64,000 nucleotides of DNA from assembly GCF_025822765.1 (NCBI RefSeq), contig NZ_JACKUK010000016.1, positions 376,486-440,485 of the forward strand. The letters are read 5' to 3'. Positions 56,476 through 64,000 of this stretch are shown here, piece by piece (position 1 is the first letter of the stretch; every line of letters starts with the position of its first letter). The stretch is from Mycobacterium barrassiae. GTDB lineage: Bacteria; Actinomycetota; Actinomycetes; Mycobacteriales; Mycobacteriaceae. The notes under the pieces are model-generated. The model was not told where the DNA came from, did no database searches, and worked only from the letters and a program-made list of their open reading frames with translations. Position numbers and translations under genes: made by a program.

Positions 56476-57324
56476 ATGTCGCTCTCAGGGAAGACCATGT
56501 TCATCTCCGGCGCCAGCCGCGGTATCGGGCTGGCGATCGCCAAGCGCGCCGCGGCCGACGGCGCGAACATCGCATTGATCGCCAAGACGGCCGAACCGCA
56601 CCCCAAGCTCGAGGGCACGGTGTACACCGCGGCCAAGGAACTCGAGGACGCCGGCGGGCAGGCGTTGCCGATCGTCGGCGACATCCGCGACGGTGACTCG
56701 GTCGCCTCGGCGGTGGCACAGACCGTGGATCAGTTCGGCGCAATCGACATCTGCGTGAACAACGCCTCGGCGATCAACCTCGGTTCGGTCAAAGAGGTGC
56801 CGCTGAAGCGCTTCGACCTGATGAACGGAATCCAGGTGCGCGGCACCTATGCGGTGTCGCAGGCGTGCATCCCGCACATGATCGGCCGCGAGAACCCGCA
56901 CATCCTGACCCTGTCGCCGCCGATCCGGCTGGAGCCCAAGTGGCTCAAGCCGACCGCTTACATGATGGCGAAGTACGGAATGTCACTGTGCGCCTTGGCA
57001 TTAGCAGAGGAGCTGCGCGACGACGGCATCGCCTCGAACACGTTGTGGCCGCGCACGCTGGTGGCCACCGCCGCGGTGCAGAACCTACTCGGCGGCGACG
57101 AGGCGATGGCACGGGCGCGCAAGCCTGCGGTCTACGCCGACGCGGCGTACGCGATCCTCAACAAGCCGAGCCGCGAGTACACCGGCCAATCCCTGCTGTG
57201 CGAGGACGTGCTGCTGGAATCCGGTGTCACCGATCTGTCGGTATACGACTGCGTCCCAGGCGCCGAACTCGGCGTCGACCTGTGGGTGGACACCCCGAAC
57301 CCGCCGGGCTATTCAGGTCCCTGA
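56476..57324 (+). CDS. Short-chain dehydrogenase (HSDL2-like)
   Basis: This 282-residue SDR has the NAD(P) loop GASRGIG near 12-18, NNASA near 93-97 and the catalytic YMMAK near 163-167. It resembles hydroxysteroid-dehydrogenase-like protein 2 and matches Rv3224. The substrate is unknown. It is convergent with the DUF2071 gene. Confidence 0.9.
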   Translation: MSLSGKTMFISGASRGIGLAIAKRAAADGANIALIAKTAEPHPKLEGTVYTAAKELEDAGGQALPIVGDIRDGDSVASAVAQTVDQFGAIDICVNNASAINLGSVKEVPLKRFDLMNGIQVRGTYAVSQACIPHMIGRENPHILTLSPPIRLEPKWLKPTAYMMAKYGMSLCALALAEELRDDGIASNTLWPRTLVATAAVQNLLGGDEAMARARKPAVYADAAYAILNKPSREYTGQSLLCEDVLLESGVTDLSVYDCVPGAELGVDLWVDTPNPPGYSGP

Positions 57325-57379
57325 TCGAATTCGATGATGCCGCGGATGTTTCGGGGGTGTATCGCACAAGTTCTTTCGG

Positions 57380-58099
57380 TCACTTCACAATTGACGGCCT
57401 ACCGAACCGCGCATGGACACCGGCTGAGTACAACGCGCGCACGGGTTCGCCCGCGGTGACAACTCCACTGGCCGCGAGCAAATCGTCGTCCAGTTCGAGG
57501 ATTTCGGCTTCGCACAACGGCCACGGGTCGTGCTCGTTGGGCACCCACCATGTGCGGCCCGCCTTACGGGTGTGCGCGCCCCACCGCGCCGTGAGCCACA
57601 CCTCCAGTGGGGTCGGAGTCACGGTGTCGCCGAGGCGCGCTGTCAGCGCGCTGCGAAGTCCCCGCTGGGGCCAGCGCCGCACGCTGCAATACGAAATCCC
57701 GTGGTCGCCCCGGGTCACACGCATCTTCGCCCAGGTGTAGGGCACACCCAGCACCGCCCTGGTGAAGCCGACCACGGCGAGGCGGGTGGTCTCCAGCGAC
57801 CGGAAGAGCACGCCGTGGCGGCCGGCATCGTCGGTCGAGTACAAGCGGATGTTGGTTTCGGCGAAGCGTCCCAGGTACGGCAACCGCAGCGACGTGCCCA
57901 ACGCGGTGTGGTTGATTGCGAAGGGCACCAGCGCGACATAGGTGAGCCCATCGGAGAACACATCGGGGCGGGTGCCCGGCGGGTACAGGTGCGCGACGCG
58001 CTGCGGCTCCACCGGCCAGTGCACGAATGTCAGATCGCCCCAGAACTGGTCGAACAGCACCGGCCGCGGCAGCGGCGGCGCGGTCACCGGGAAGCTCAC
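57380..58099 (-). CDS. DUF2071 (YqjF-like) protein
   Basis: This 239-residue protein has the family pattern of Trp-rich beta strands (FWGDLTFVHWPVEP near 19-32, TRPDVFSDGLTYVALVPF near 43-60, NIRLYS near 83). The function is unknown; the family is cytoplasmic. It is upstream of nothing obvious and 42 bases from the enoyl-CoA hydratase gene, same strand. Confidence 0.82.
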   Translation of the reverse strand: MSFPVTAPPLPRPVLFDQFWGDLTFVHWPVEPQRVAHLYPPGTRPDVFSDGLTYVALVPFAINHTALGTSLRLPYLGRFAETNIRLYSTDDAGRHGVLFRSLETTRLAVVGFTRAVLGVPYTWAKMRVTRGDHGISYCSVRRWPQRGLRSALTARLGDTVTPTPLEVWLTARWGAHTRKAGRTWWVPNEHDPWPLCEAEILELDDDLLAASGVVTAGEPVRALYSAGVHARFGRPSIVK

Positions 58100-58141
58100 C
58101 GCGCCATCGTGGCACGTTCGGCACGTCGGAAGGTCCGACCG

Positions 58142-58987
58142 CTAGTGCCGGCCGTTCAGCATCGCGTGGACGTTGTCCGCGAACGCCGCGGTGGTGAAGC
58201 ATGTCGGCTCGGCGAACTCCTCCAGGGTGAGCGCATCGGGCCAGTCGGCGTCCGCGGCAGCGCGCAGCAGCGGTTTCGTCATCGCAGCGGCATGCGGGGG
58301 AAGTTGCGCGATTCTCGTGCACCATTCGTCGGCCGTCTCGAGCAGCCGGTCGTGAGCCACGACCTCCTGCACGAGACCGAGCCGCAGCGCCGTCGGCGCG
58401 TCGATGTGCTCGCCGCGCACGTAGTACGCGAAGGCGCCCTGGTACCCGAGTCGCCGCGTCAGCGCCCAGCTCGTGCCCACCTCGGGGAGTAAGCCCAGAC
58501 GACCGAACGCGGGCACGATCACCGCGCGGTCGCTGGCGATGACGAGGTCGCATGTCAGCGCCCAGGCCAGGCCGACGCCGGCCGCAGCACCGTTGAGAGC
58601 GGCGATGAACACGGTGTCCGACCCGGCGATCAGGCGGGCGATGCCGCCGAACTCGCGGCGGATCCACCGCCACACGTCGGCGGTGCCCTCTGCGGCGTCG
58701 AGATGTTCGACGGCTTCGCGCATCATCTTCAGGTCGCCGCCGGCGCTGAAGCCGGGGTCGGCGCCCGTCAACACCACGGAACGGATCTCGGGATCGGCGT
58801 CGAGCGAAGTGAGTTCGCGCCGCAACTGACGCACCAGCGGTGCCGAAAGAACGTTGAGCCGCTTGGGCTCATCCAGGGTGACGACGGCGTGGTCGCCACG
58901 GCGCTCGACGTGCACCCGCGCGGGTGCGCCGGCGTCCTCCCCGCTCTCGACCATCGATCGGTAAAGGGATCGCGATGGTGTGGTCAT
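58142..58987 (-). CDS. Enoyl-CoA hydratase/isomerase family protein
   Basis: This 281-residue crotonase-fold protein has the oxyanion segments DPGFSAGGDLKMM near 75-87 and AALNGAAAGVGLAWAL near 120-136. It lacks one of the two usual hydratase glutamates in an obvious place, so the reaction is uncertain. ATG at 58987 overlaps the tetR stop (ATGA), so the TetR regulator probably controls it. Confidence 0.88.
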   Translation of the reverse strand: MTTPSRSLYRSMVESGEDAGAPARVHVERRGDHAVVTLDEPKRLNVLSAPLVRQLRRELTSLDADPEIRSVVLTGADPGFSAGGDLKMMREAVEHLDAAEGTADVWRWIRREFGGIARLIAGSDTVFIAALNGAAAGVGLAWALTCDLVIASDRAVIVPAFGRLGLLPEVGTSWALTRRLGYQGAFAYYVRGEHIDAPTALRLGLVQEVVAHDRLLETADEWCTRIAQLPPHAAAMTKPLLRAAADADWPDALTLEEFAEPTCFTTAAFADNVHAMLNGRH

Positions 58988-59574
58988 GGCCTCTTCTCCT
59001 CAAAATCGTTGGCCCGCAACGCCGCCCACGCAGCATCAGCGAATATCTCGATGGTCCCTGGCGGCATCTCGACTTCCGCACTGGAGATCCAGTAACGCGA
59101 AAACTCCTGCGCCGCACCAAGCCACAGCGCGGATGTGGTGCCGATGCGCATCGGCCGCAGCACCCCGTAGCTCTGATGTGGACGCCACCAGTCGTGCACT
59201 GTCGCAAAGAATCTGCTGTTGGACTCCCGCAGCGCCTCGCTGTCCAGTCGGGAACCGAGCAACAGCGTCGCCTCGCCGCGGTGTTCGGTGACCCATCGCA
59301 GGTGGTATGCGACACCGCCGCGGATTCCTGCTTCCGCGGTGTCGTGTTCGCGCAGCATCGCCAGGAACCCCGCCTGGTATTCGCCGACCAGCTGCGCATA
59401 GACGGCGGTGGCAAGCGACAGCTTGTCCGGGAAATGGTGATACAGCGCGCCGACGCTGACCCCGGCCTCGCGCCGCACCTGGTCCAGCGTGGCCGACAGC
59501 GCGCCGTCTCCTGCGAAGCGGCGCCTGGCCACCTCGATCAGTCGGCTGCGCGCATCCGGTCCCGTCCGAGGCAC
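58984..59574 (-). CDS. TetR-family regulator of the enoyl-CoA hydratase gene
   Basis: This 196-residue repressor has a helix-turn-helix near 10-50 (GALSATLDQVRREAGVSVGALYHHFPDK). GTG at 59574 is taken; the frame to 59673 has no support. The gene overlaps the hydratase gene by four bases. Upstream is a 188-base region that it probably shares with the divergent secreted-protein gene. Confidence 0.85.
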   Translation of the reverse strand: MPRTGPDARSRLIEVARRRFAGDGALSATLDQVRREAGVSVGALYHHFPDKLSLATAVYAQLVGEYQAGFLAMLREHDTAEAGIRGGVAYHLRWVTEHRGEATLLLGSRLDSEALRESNSRFFATVHDWWRPHQSYGVLRPMRIGTTSALWLGAAQEFSRYWISSAEVEMPPGTIEIFADAAWAALRANDFEEKRP

Positions 59575-59762
59575 GAGAAATACTCTACCCAAACCGAAGA
59601 ATCCTCTGTCAAGGCTTGTCCACCGATAGGGGGACACGTGAATCCTCCGGTGCACGAGCCGATCGCCCGACATACATCACCGCTGGCAGACGGCATTCTT
59701 GAGTCATCGCCGGCACAATCTGGCGGTCTGGCCGGGAGGCCAACTCACAGAAGAGAACTGAC

Positions 59763-59996
59763 ATGAAGAACAACGCTTTCGCCAAGACGGTCGCACGCAT
59801 CGCCCTGCCGCTCGCCATCGGCGGCGCCGCACTGGGCATGGCCGGCGTCGCGAACGCCCAGACCGACCCGGTGGGCCCGGGCTACCAGTACTCCCCCACC
59901 GCCACGGCGCACCCAGCGCCCGAGGCGCAGCCCGGCTGGCAGAACCACCACGGCGTCACCCACGTCGAGACGATCGTGCCCGGCTACCACCGCTGA
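59763..59996 (+). CDS. Small secreted protein
   Basis: This 77-residue exported protein has a signal peptide (about 1-33, cut after ANA) and a short Pro/His/Gln-rich mature part ending VPGYHR. The function is unknown. GAGAACTGAC precedes the ATG. A strong terminator follows 12 bases after the stop. Confidence 0.75.
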   Translation: MKNNAFAKTVARIALPLAIGGAALGMAGVANAQTDPVGPGYQYSPTATAHPAPEAQPGWQNHHGVTHVETIVPGYHR

Positions 59997-60008
59997 TTCG
60001 GCCCCGAA

Positions 60009-60040
60009 AAGAGGCCCTCCCCACACCGGGAGGGCCTCTT
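60009..60040 (+). terminator. Bidirectional terminator hairpin
   Basis: AAGAGGCCCTCCC (60009-60021) and GGGAGGGCCTCTT (60028-60040) pair perfectly over 13 bases with a 6-base loop. It lies between the secreted-protein gene and the leftward membrane gene. A GTTTCGGTTCC direct repeat follows. Confidence 0.8.
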
Positions 60041-60079
60041 CCCGTTTCGGTTCCGTTTCGGTTCGTCTCAAGCGTGGGG

Positions 60080-60328
60080 TCACGCCACGCAGAAGTTGGC
60101 GCCGAGCATCAGCTGGGGCCACATCACCGCCGTGAGGACGAAGGCCAGGATCTCTGAGCCGGCGGGAAGCCGGGTTCGCAGCGCGGTATCGAACAGCTGC
60201 ACCTGTTCGGCGTCGAAGAACGCCCACGCCAATCCGATCAGCAGGTAGGGAACCGCCAGCCACATCGCGAACTCGATCATCGCTTCGACGCTCACCCGAT
60301 GGCTGAGCACCCGCCGCAGCACGCTCAT
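60080..60328 (-). CDS. Small two-helix membrane protein (distal)
   Basis: This 82-residue protein has helices near 17-35 and 58-75 and starts MSVLRRVLSHRVS. It is related to the 75-residue protein at the other end of this operon (both start MSVL, both have FxMxIxxWxxxAVPYxLxGxxW-like order). ATG 60328 overlaps the oxygenase stop (ATGA). The function is unknown. Confidence 0.72.
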   Translation of the reverse strand: MSVLRRVLSHRVSVEAMIEFAMWLAVPYLLIGLAWAFFDAEQVQLFDTALRTRLPAGSEILAFVLTAVMWPQLMLGANFCVA

Positions 60329-61188
60329 ACCAATGCGCGCTGTCGACGGACCCGACGTCGCACGTCGGCGAGCAGGATGTAGCTGCCGCCCTGGCGGATG
60401 AACACCGGAAGGAACCGGTTCGCGAAGGCGACCAACAGGAACAAGCTCTCGAACAGGTATTGCTTGAAACCGCTCCACCGCACGCCCATGGCGTCACGAA
60501 ACACCGGCGCCAGGAAACCGACGGTGAGGAACTTGAGCAATGGGCGGAACGGCAAACCGAGCAGGGGGTTGATCATGCGTAGGTTCAGCAGGTCGCCCAG
60601 ATAGTCACGCACGCGATCGTCGATGTGGACCTGCTGGCACGCCTGCTGCCAGTACTCGTCGAACTCGGCCCGGGTCGGCGGCCACTGGTCCTCGCTCACC
60701 TGCAGTGTCGTGCCCAGCGTCCACGCCGACCGGTAGAACTGTTCGGACTGTTCGGCGGTCATCTCGCCGCGCAACAGCTGATACGTGTCCTCCAGCCCGA
60801 CGAAAAGGCAGGCCGCCACCCACATCTGCAGGTCGCGGTCGAAGGCGTTGTAGCGGACCGGACTTTCCGGCGTCGACTGAACGTGGCGATGCGCGCTGTT
60901 GACGGCCTCGCGGAACGCGGAGCGGTCCTCCGGTGTGCCGAGGATCGCGACGGCCAGGTATTGGAACGTCGTCCTGCCCCGCTTCCACGGATGCTTCAGC
61001 AGGTTTCCCGAGTCGACCTTGCTCTCCACCACGCCGTAGCCCACCCCGGGTCGGGAGAGCTGCATGATCACGTTGGCCGCGCCGGCGGCGAAGGCCCAGA
61101 AGTCCATCGCCTCGGCGATGGTGACCGGCCGATCGTCCCAGCGGGCCGTCCGCCTGCGGATCTTGATGCGGCAGTCCGCAGCGGTCAT
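60325..61188 (-). CDS. Oxygenase MpaB-family protein (DUF2236)
   Basis: This 287-residue protein belongs to the MpaB/DUF2236 haem-oxygenase-like family. Conserved parts are DFWAFAAGAANVIMQLSRPGVG near 27-48, HPWKRGRTTFQYLAVAILG near 64-82 and NSAHRHVQS near 95-103 with the His pair. Its C-terminus is hydrophobic. ATG at 61188 overlaps the stop of the upstream small protein gene (ATGA). The substrate is unknown; relatives act on mycophenolic acid or rubber. Confidence 0.85.
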   Translation of the reverse strand: MTAADCRIKIRRRTARWDDRPVTIAEAMDFWAFAAGAANVIMQLSRPGVGYGVVESKVDSGNLLKHPWKRGRTTFQYLAVAILGTPEDRSAFREAVNSAHRHVQSTPESPVRYNAFDRDLQMWVAACLFVGLEDTYQLLRGEMTAEQSEQFYRSAWTLGTTLQVSEDQWPPTRAEFDEYWQQACQQVHIDDRVRDYLGDLLNLRMINPLLGLPFRPLLKFLTVGFLAPVFRDAMGVRWSGFKQYLFESLFLLVAFANRFLPVFIRQGGSYILLADVRRRVRRQRALV

Positions 61189-61412
61189 ATCGTGCACGCC
61201 ATCGAGAGCAGCAGCACGGGCCACGACAGGATCGACACGACGACGGACACGATCCGGGCATACCCGTGCCAACCCAGGAAGTCACCAGCGACGGCCGTCC
61301 ACACCATGCCCACGAGCACATAGGGAACGGCGAGAATGGCCGCCGTACCGATCCATTCGGCGATGGTCATCTCGAAGGCGAGGACTTTCCGTACGACGGT
61401 GAGCACGCTCAT
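61185..61412 (-). CDS. Small two-helix membrane protein (proximal)
   Basis: This 75-residue protein begins MSVLTVVRKVLAFEMTIAEW and has helices near 20-40 and 52-70. It is a diverged paralogue of the 82-residue protein on the other side of the oxygenase gene. It is the first gene of this three-gene operon and overlaps the oxygenase start by four bases. The function is unknown. Confidence 0.72.
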   Translation of the reverse strand: MSVLTVVRKVLAFEMTIAEWIGTAAILAVPYVLVGMVWTAVAGDFLGWHGYARIVSVVVSILSWPVLLLSMACTI

Positions 61413-61495
61413 ATGTTAATGGCGATTCGCACCTTGACTGCCTGTTTCCACTTTGAAGATCCCCCGATCTGCGGCCCGGATGTTAAGCCGGGTTC

Positions 61496-62287
61496 CTACA
61501 GTAGTGTGGCCTGCTCCGGCTCCGGCTTCGCAGGCTCGATGAGCTCGGGCCCGTTGTTGCGGATGCTGTTCACCAGCCGGGACACCTCCCGGATCTCGAT
61601 CCGGTCCAGGTCGCCATGTCCACGCAGCAACCCCTCGTCGATCGGTGCGTCGGGGTCGAGCCAGCGGTCCCAGTCGCGTTCGCTGATCGACAGTGGCATC
61701 CGATCGTGGATCTCTGCCAGCGGGCCCGCGGCGTCGGTGGTGATGATGGTGCAACTCAGCAGCGGAGGCGCATCCTTGGGTGCGTCCTTGGGTCGCCACG
61801 TCGACCACAGCCCAGCCATGAACAACGGTTCGCCATCGGCCCCGTACATGTAGAACGGCGTCTTGGGCGCCTTCTTACCCGATGCTGTCTCCCCGTTGGG
61901 CCGCCATTCGTACCAGCCGTCCATCGGTACCAGGCACCGCTTGTTCTTCGCCGAATTCCGGAATGCGGGTGACGTGGTCACCTTTTCGGCCCGCGCGTTG
62001 ATGAGCAACGGCCCCTTGGTGTCCGGCCCGCCGTCCTCGGCGGTCTTGGCCCACGGCGGCACCAGCCCCCAGCGCATCGACCGAACCCGGCGGGTCGCCG
62101 CGTCGTCGGGCTCGCTGTGGCGTTTCACCACGCTGCTGATGGTCGTGGTGGGCGCGACGTTGTAGTTGGCCGACGACGTCTCCTTCTGCTCCTTCTGCGC
62201 CGAGGTGCTCGCCACGCTCTCGTCGATCGCCTGGATCTTCTCCGCCAGCAGGGCCGGGTCGGTGGTCACCGCGAATCGTCCACACAT
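61496..62287 (-). CDS. SOS response-associated peptidase (SRAP/HMCES) family protein
   Basis: This 263-residue protein shields abasic sites in single-stranded DNA by crosslinking through Cys2. MCGRF at the start exposes the Cys after Met removal. The NYNVAPT segment near 47-53, WYEWRP near 119-124 and HDRMPLSI near 203-210 (catalytic His) are all present. ATG at 62287 was picked since Cys must be second. It is divergent from aroA with a 44-base gap. Confidence 0.94.
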   Translation of the reverse strand: MCGRFAVTTDPALLAEKIQAIDESVASTSAQKEQKETSSANYNVAPTTTISSVVKRHSEPDDAATRRVRSMRWGLVPPWAKTAEDGGPDTKGPLLINARAEKVTTSPAFRNSAKNKRCLVPMDGWYEWRPNGETASGKKAPKTPFYMYGADGEPLFMAGLWSTWRPKDAPKDAPPLLSCTIITTDAAGPLAEIHDRMPLSISERDWDRWLDPDAPIDEGLLRGHGDLDRIEIREVSRLVNSIRNNGPELIEPAKPEPEQATLL

Positions 62288-62331
62288 ATGTCCCATCGTG
62301 GCACGGGGAACCGACAGGGCAGGATATAGCC

Positions 62332-63642
62332 GTGAGCACATCCGGGCAGTCTCCGCGCGCAGCGGCGGACGAGCGGTGGCAGGCGCCGTCGACGTCGCGC
62401 CCGGTGCACGCCACGGTCACTGTCCCGGGGTCGAAATCACTGACCAACCGTGCCCTGGTGCTGGCCGCGCTGGCGACGAGCGACGGGCCGTCGACCATCA
62501 GCGGCGCGCTGCGCAGCCGCGACACGGACCTGATGATCGGCGCCGTCCAGGCGCTCGGCGTCACGGTCGAGGGACTCGACACGGAGCTGACGCTGAGCGG
62601 CGCGATCGACCCGCAGCCGGATGCGCGCATCGATTGTGGCCTCGCGGGCACCGTGTTGCGGTTCGTGCCCCCGGTGGCGGCACTGAGTTCCACGACGGTC
62701 ACCTTCGACGGCGACGAACAAGCCCGCGCGCGACCCATCGCGCCGCTGCTCGACGCGCTGCGCGGTCTCGGAGTCGAAATCGACGGCGACGGGATTCCTT
62801 TCAGGGTGCGCGGGTCGGGTTCGGTGGCCGGCGGAACGGTCGAGATCGACGCGTCGTCGTCCTCGCAGTTCGTTTCGGGGCTGCTGCTGTCCGGCGCCGC
62901 GTTCACCGACGGGTTGACGATCGTGCACACCGGTGAGTCGGTGCCCTCGGCTCCGCACGTGGCGATGACAGTGGCGATGCTGCGCGACGCAGGCGTCGAC
63001 GTCGACGACAACCGGCCCAACCAGTGGCACGTCTCCCCGGGCACGATCGCGGCCAGGCACTGGAGTATCGAACCGGATCTTTCCAACGCGGTGCCGTTCC
63101 TCGCGGCGGCGGTGGTCACGGGCGGAGCGGTGCGCATCGCCAGGTGGCCGTCGGCGACCATCCAGCCCGCCGATGCCGTCCTGAGCATCCTCAAGAACGT
63201 GGGTTCGATTGTCCGCCAAGGTGATAACTATCTCGAGGTGCAAGGCCCCACCGAGCACGTCGGCCTGGATGTCGACCTGCACGAGGTAGGCGAGCTGACG
63301 CCCGCGGTGGCCGCGCTGGCCGCGCTGGCGCCGACGGGATCGGTGTCTCGGCTGCGCGGGGTCGCACATCTCCGTGGCCACGAAACGGACCGCCTGGCCG
63401 CGCTGTCCGCTGAGATCAACGGTCTCGGCGGCAACTGCGAGGAGACTGCCGACGGACTGCTGATCACGGCACAACCGCTGCACGCGGGGCTGTGGCGGTC
63501 CTACGCCGATCACCGGATGGCCACTGCGGGCGCAATTCTCGGGTTGCGCGTCCCCGGCGTCGAGGTGGAGGACATCGGCACCACCGCCAAGACACTGCCT
63601 GACTTCCCGCAGATGTGGGCCGACATGCTGGCGGGCGATTGA
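62332..63642 (+). CDS. aroA: 3-phosphoshikimate 1-carboxyvinyltransferase (EPSP synthase)
   Basis: This 436-residue shikimate-pathway enzyme joins phosphoenolpyruvate to shikimate-3-phosphate. [16 protein letters not shown] lies near 36-51, AGTVLRF near 103-109 and [10 protein letters not shown] near 392-401. It starts at GTG 62332 and is class I by these motifs. Its stop overlaps the rsgA start (TTGA), as in M. tuberculosis. Confidence 0.95.
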   Translation: MSTSGQSPRAAADERWQAPSTSRPVHATVTVPGSKSLTNRALVLAALATSDGPSTISGALRSRDTDLMIGAVQALGVTVEGLDTELTLSGAIDPQPDARIDCGLAGTVLRFVPPVAALSSTTVTFDGDEQARARPIAPLLDALRGLGVEIDGDGIPFRVRGSGSVAGGTVEIDASSSSQFVSGLLLSGAAFTDGLTIVHTGESVPSAPHVAMTVAMLRDAGVDVDDNRPNQWHVSPGTIAARHWSIEPDLSNAVPFLAAAVVTGGAVRIARWPSATIQPADAVLSILKNVGSIVRQGDNYLEVQGPTEHVGLDVDLHEVGELTPAVAALAALAPTGSVSRLRGVAHLRGHETDRLAALSAEINGLGGNCEETADGLLITAQPLHAGLWRSYADHRMATAGAILGLRVPGVEVEDIGTTAKTLPDFPQMWADMLAGD

Positions 63643-64000
63643 GCCCTCGCGAGTACGACGAGTCCGACGTCCGGGTGCGACCCGGCAGAGGGTCGCGCCC
63701 GCGAACCAAGACACGGCCCGAGCACGCCGACGCCCACGACGCCATGGTGGTGACCGTCGACCGTGGCCGGTGGGGCTGCGCGCTCGACCGCGACCCCAAC
63801 CGCCGCGTCGTCGCCATGCGGGCGCGCGAGCTCGGTCGCACACCGATTGTTGTCGGAGACGATGTCAGCATCGTCGGCGACGTCTCGGGCAAGCCGGACA
63901 CGTTGGCCCGCATCGTGCGACGTGGTGAGCGCCGAACGGTGTTGCGGCGCACCGCCGATGACACCGACCCCACCGAACGCGTGGTGGTCGCCAACGCCGA
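63639..64000 (+). CDS. rsgA: Ribosome-associated GTPase RsgA, N-terminal part
   Basis: A TTG at 63639 overlaps the aroA stop (TTGA) and opens a frame to the window edge. It begins [20 protein letters not shown] and reaches [16 protein letters not shown]. This is the OB-fold part of RsgA (YjeQ); the permuted GTPase domain lies beyond the edge. RsgA helps mature the 30S subunit. The first codon is unusual, but the family's M. tuberculosis N-terminus agrees. Confidence 0.9.
   Translation, partial: MSPREYDESDVRVRPGRGSRPRTKTRPEHADAHDAMVVTVDRGRWGCALDRDPNRRVVAMRARELGRTPIVVGDDVSIVGDVSGKPDTLARIVRRGERRTVLRRTADDTDPTERVVVANA

Overview
The window is chromosomal DNA of a mycobacterium, most likely a rapidly growing Mycolicibacterium. 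The evidence is high GC, MmpS/MmpL transporters, WhiB1 and WhiB7, mycoredoxin, the AdnAB helicase-nuclease, SigH/RshA and ribosomal protein bL37. From about 15.3 kb to the right edge the genes follow, with a few insertions, the order I recall for Rv3193c to Rv3228 of Mycobacterium tuberculosis. Several starts were moved downstream of the longest frame, using ribosome binding sites and the family's usual length.

Left part, about 1-15.3 kb, accessory. It holds the end of an IS256-type insertion sequence with a perfect 124-bp tandem duplication of its terminus. A membrane O-acyltransferase is cut short at that point. Then come an NDP-sugar epimerase that looks like a dTDP-L-rhamnose 4-epimerase (6-deoxy-L-talose synthesis) and mmpL-mmpL-mmpS in one leftward operon. 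This set resembles the export and sugar-tailoring part of a glycopeptidolipid (GPL) locus. Divergent from it lie a hemophore-like secreted protein, an alpha/beta hydrolase, a second acyltransferase flanked by GGGGTTAACCCC palindromes, and a four-gene two-component operon. The region ends at the 3' side of an initiator tRNA gene.

Middle, 15.6-36 kb, conserved core. It begins with the UPF0182 membrane protein, a PDZ/Lon-type protease, a DUF2342 zincin, an E1/TOMM-like protein and an ABC1 kinase. whiB7 follows, with its full attenuation leader (promoter, upstream ORF, terminator). Next are uvrD2, mycoredoxin, nudC, a K+ channel, a DoxX-like protein and adnA-adnB (double-strand-break end resection).

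Middle to right, 36-54 kb. Here are lipV, an alkyltransferase-like repair protein, moeZ (sulfur-carrier activation), a DUF3152 protease-like protein, a TetR regulator, DUF3107, an MmpS-like protein, a ferritin-like protein and rhlE. A beta-propeller protein, a ParA ATPase, gpm2-entC-GNAT, a DAG kinase, whiB1, the pdtaS kinase, a biotinylated protein, bL37, and sigH-rshA follow.

Right part, 54-64 kb. Two unrecognised membrane proteins, a YbaK-type deacylase, an SDR, a DUF2071 protein, an enoyl-CoA hydratase with its TetR regulator, and a small secreted protein come first. A compact MpaB-type oxygenase operon bracketed by two related small membrane proteins, an SRAP protein, aroA, and the start of rsgA complete the window.

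No CRISPR array, prophage or rRNA was seen. Several large perfect or near-perfect hairpins sit at gene ends and form a recurring class.
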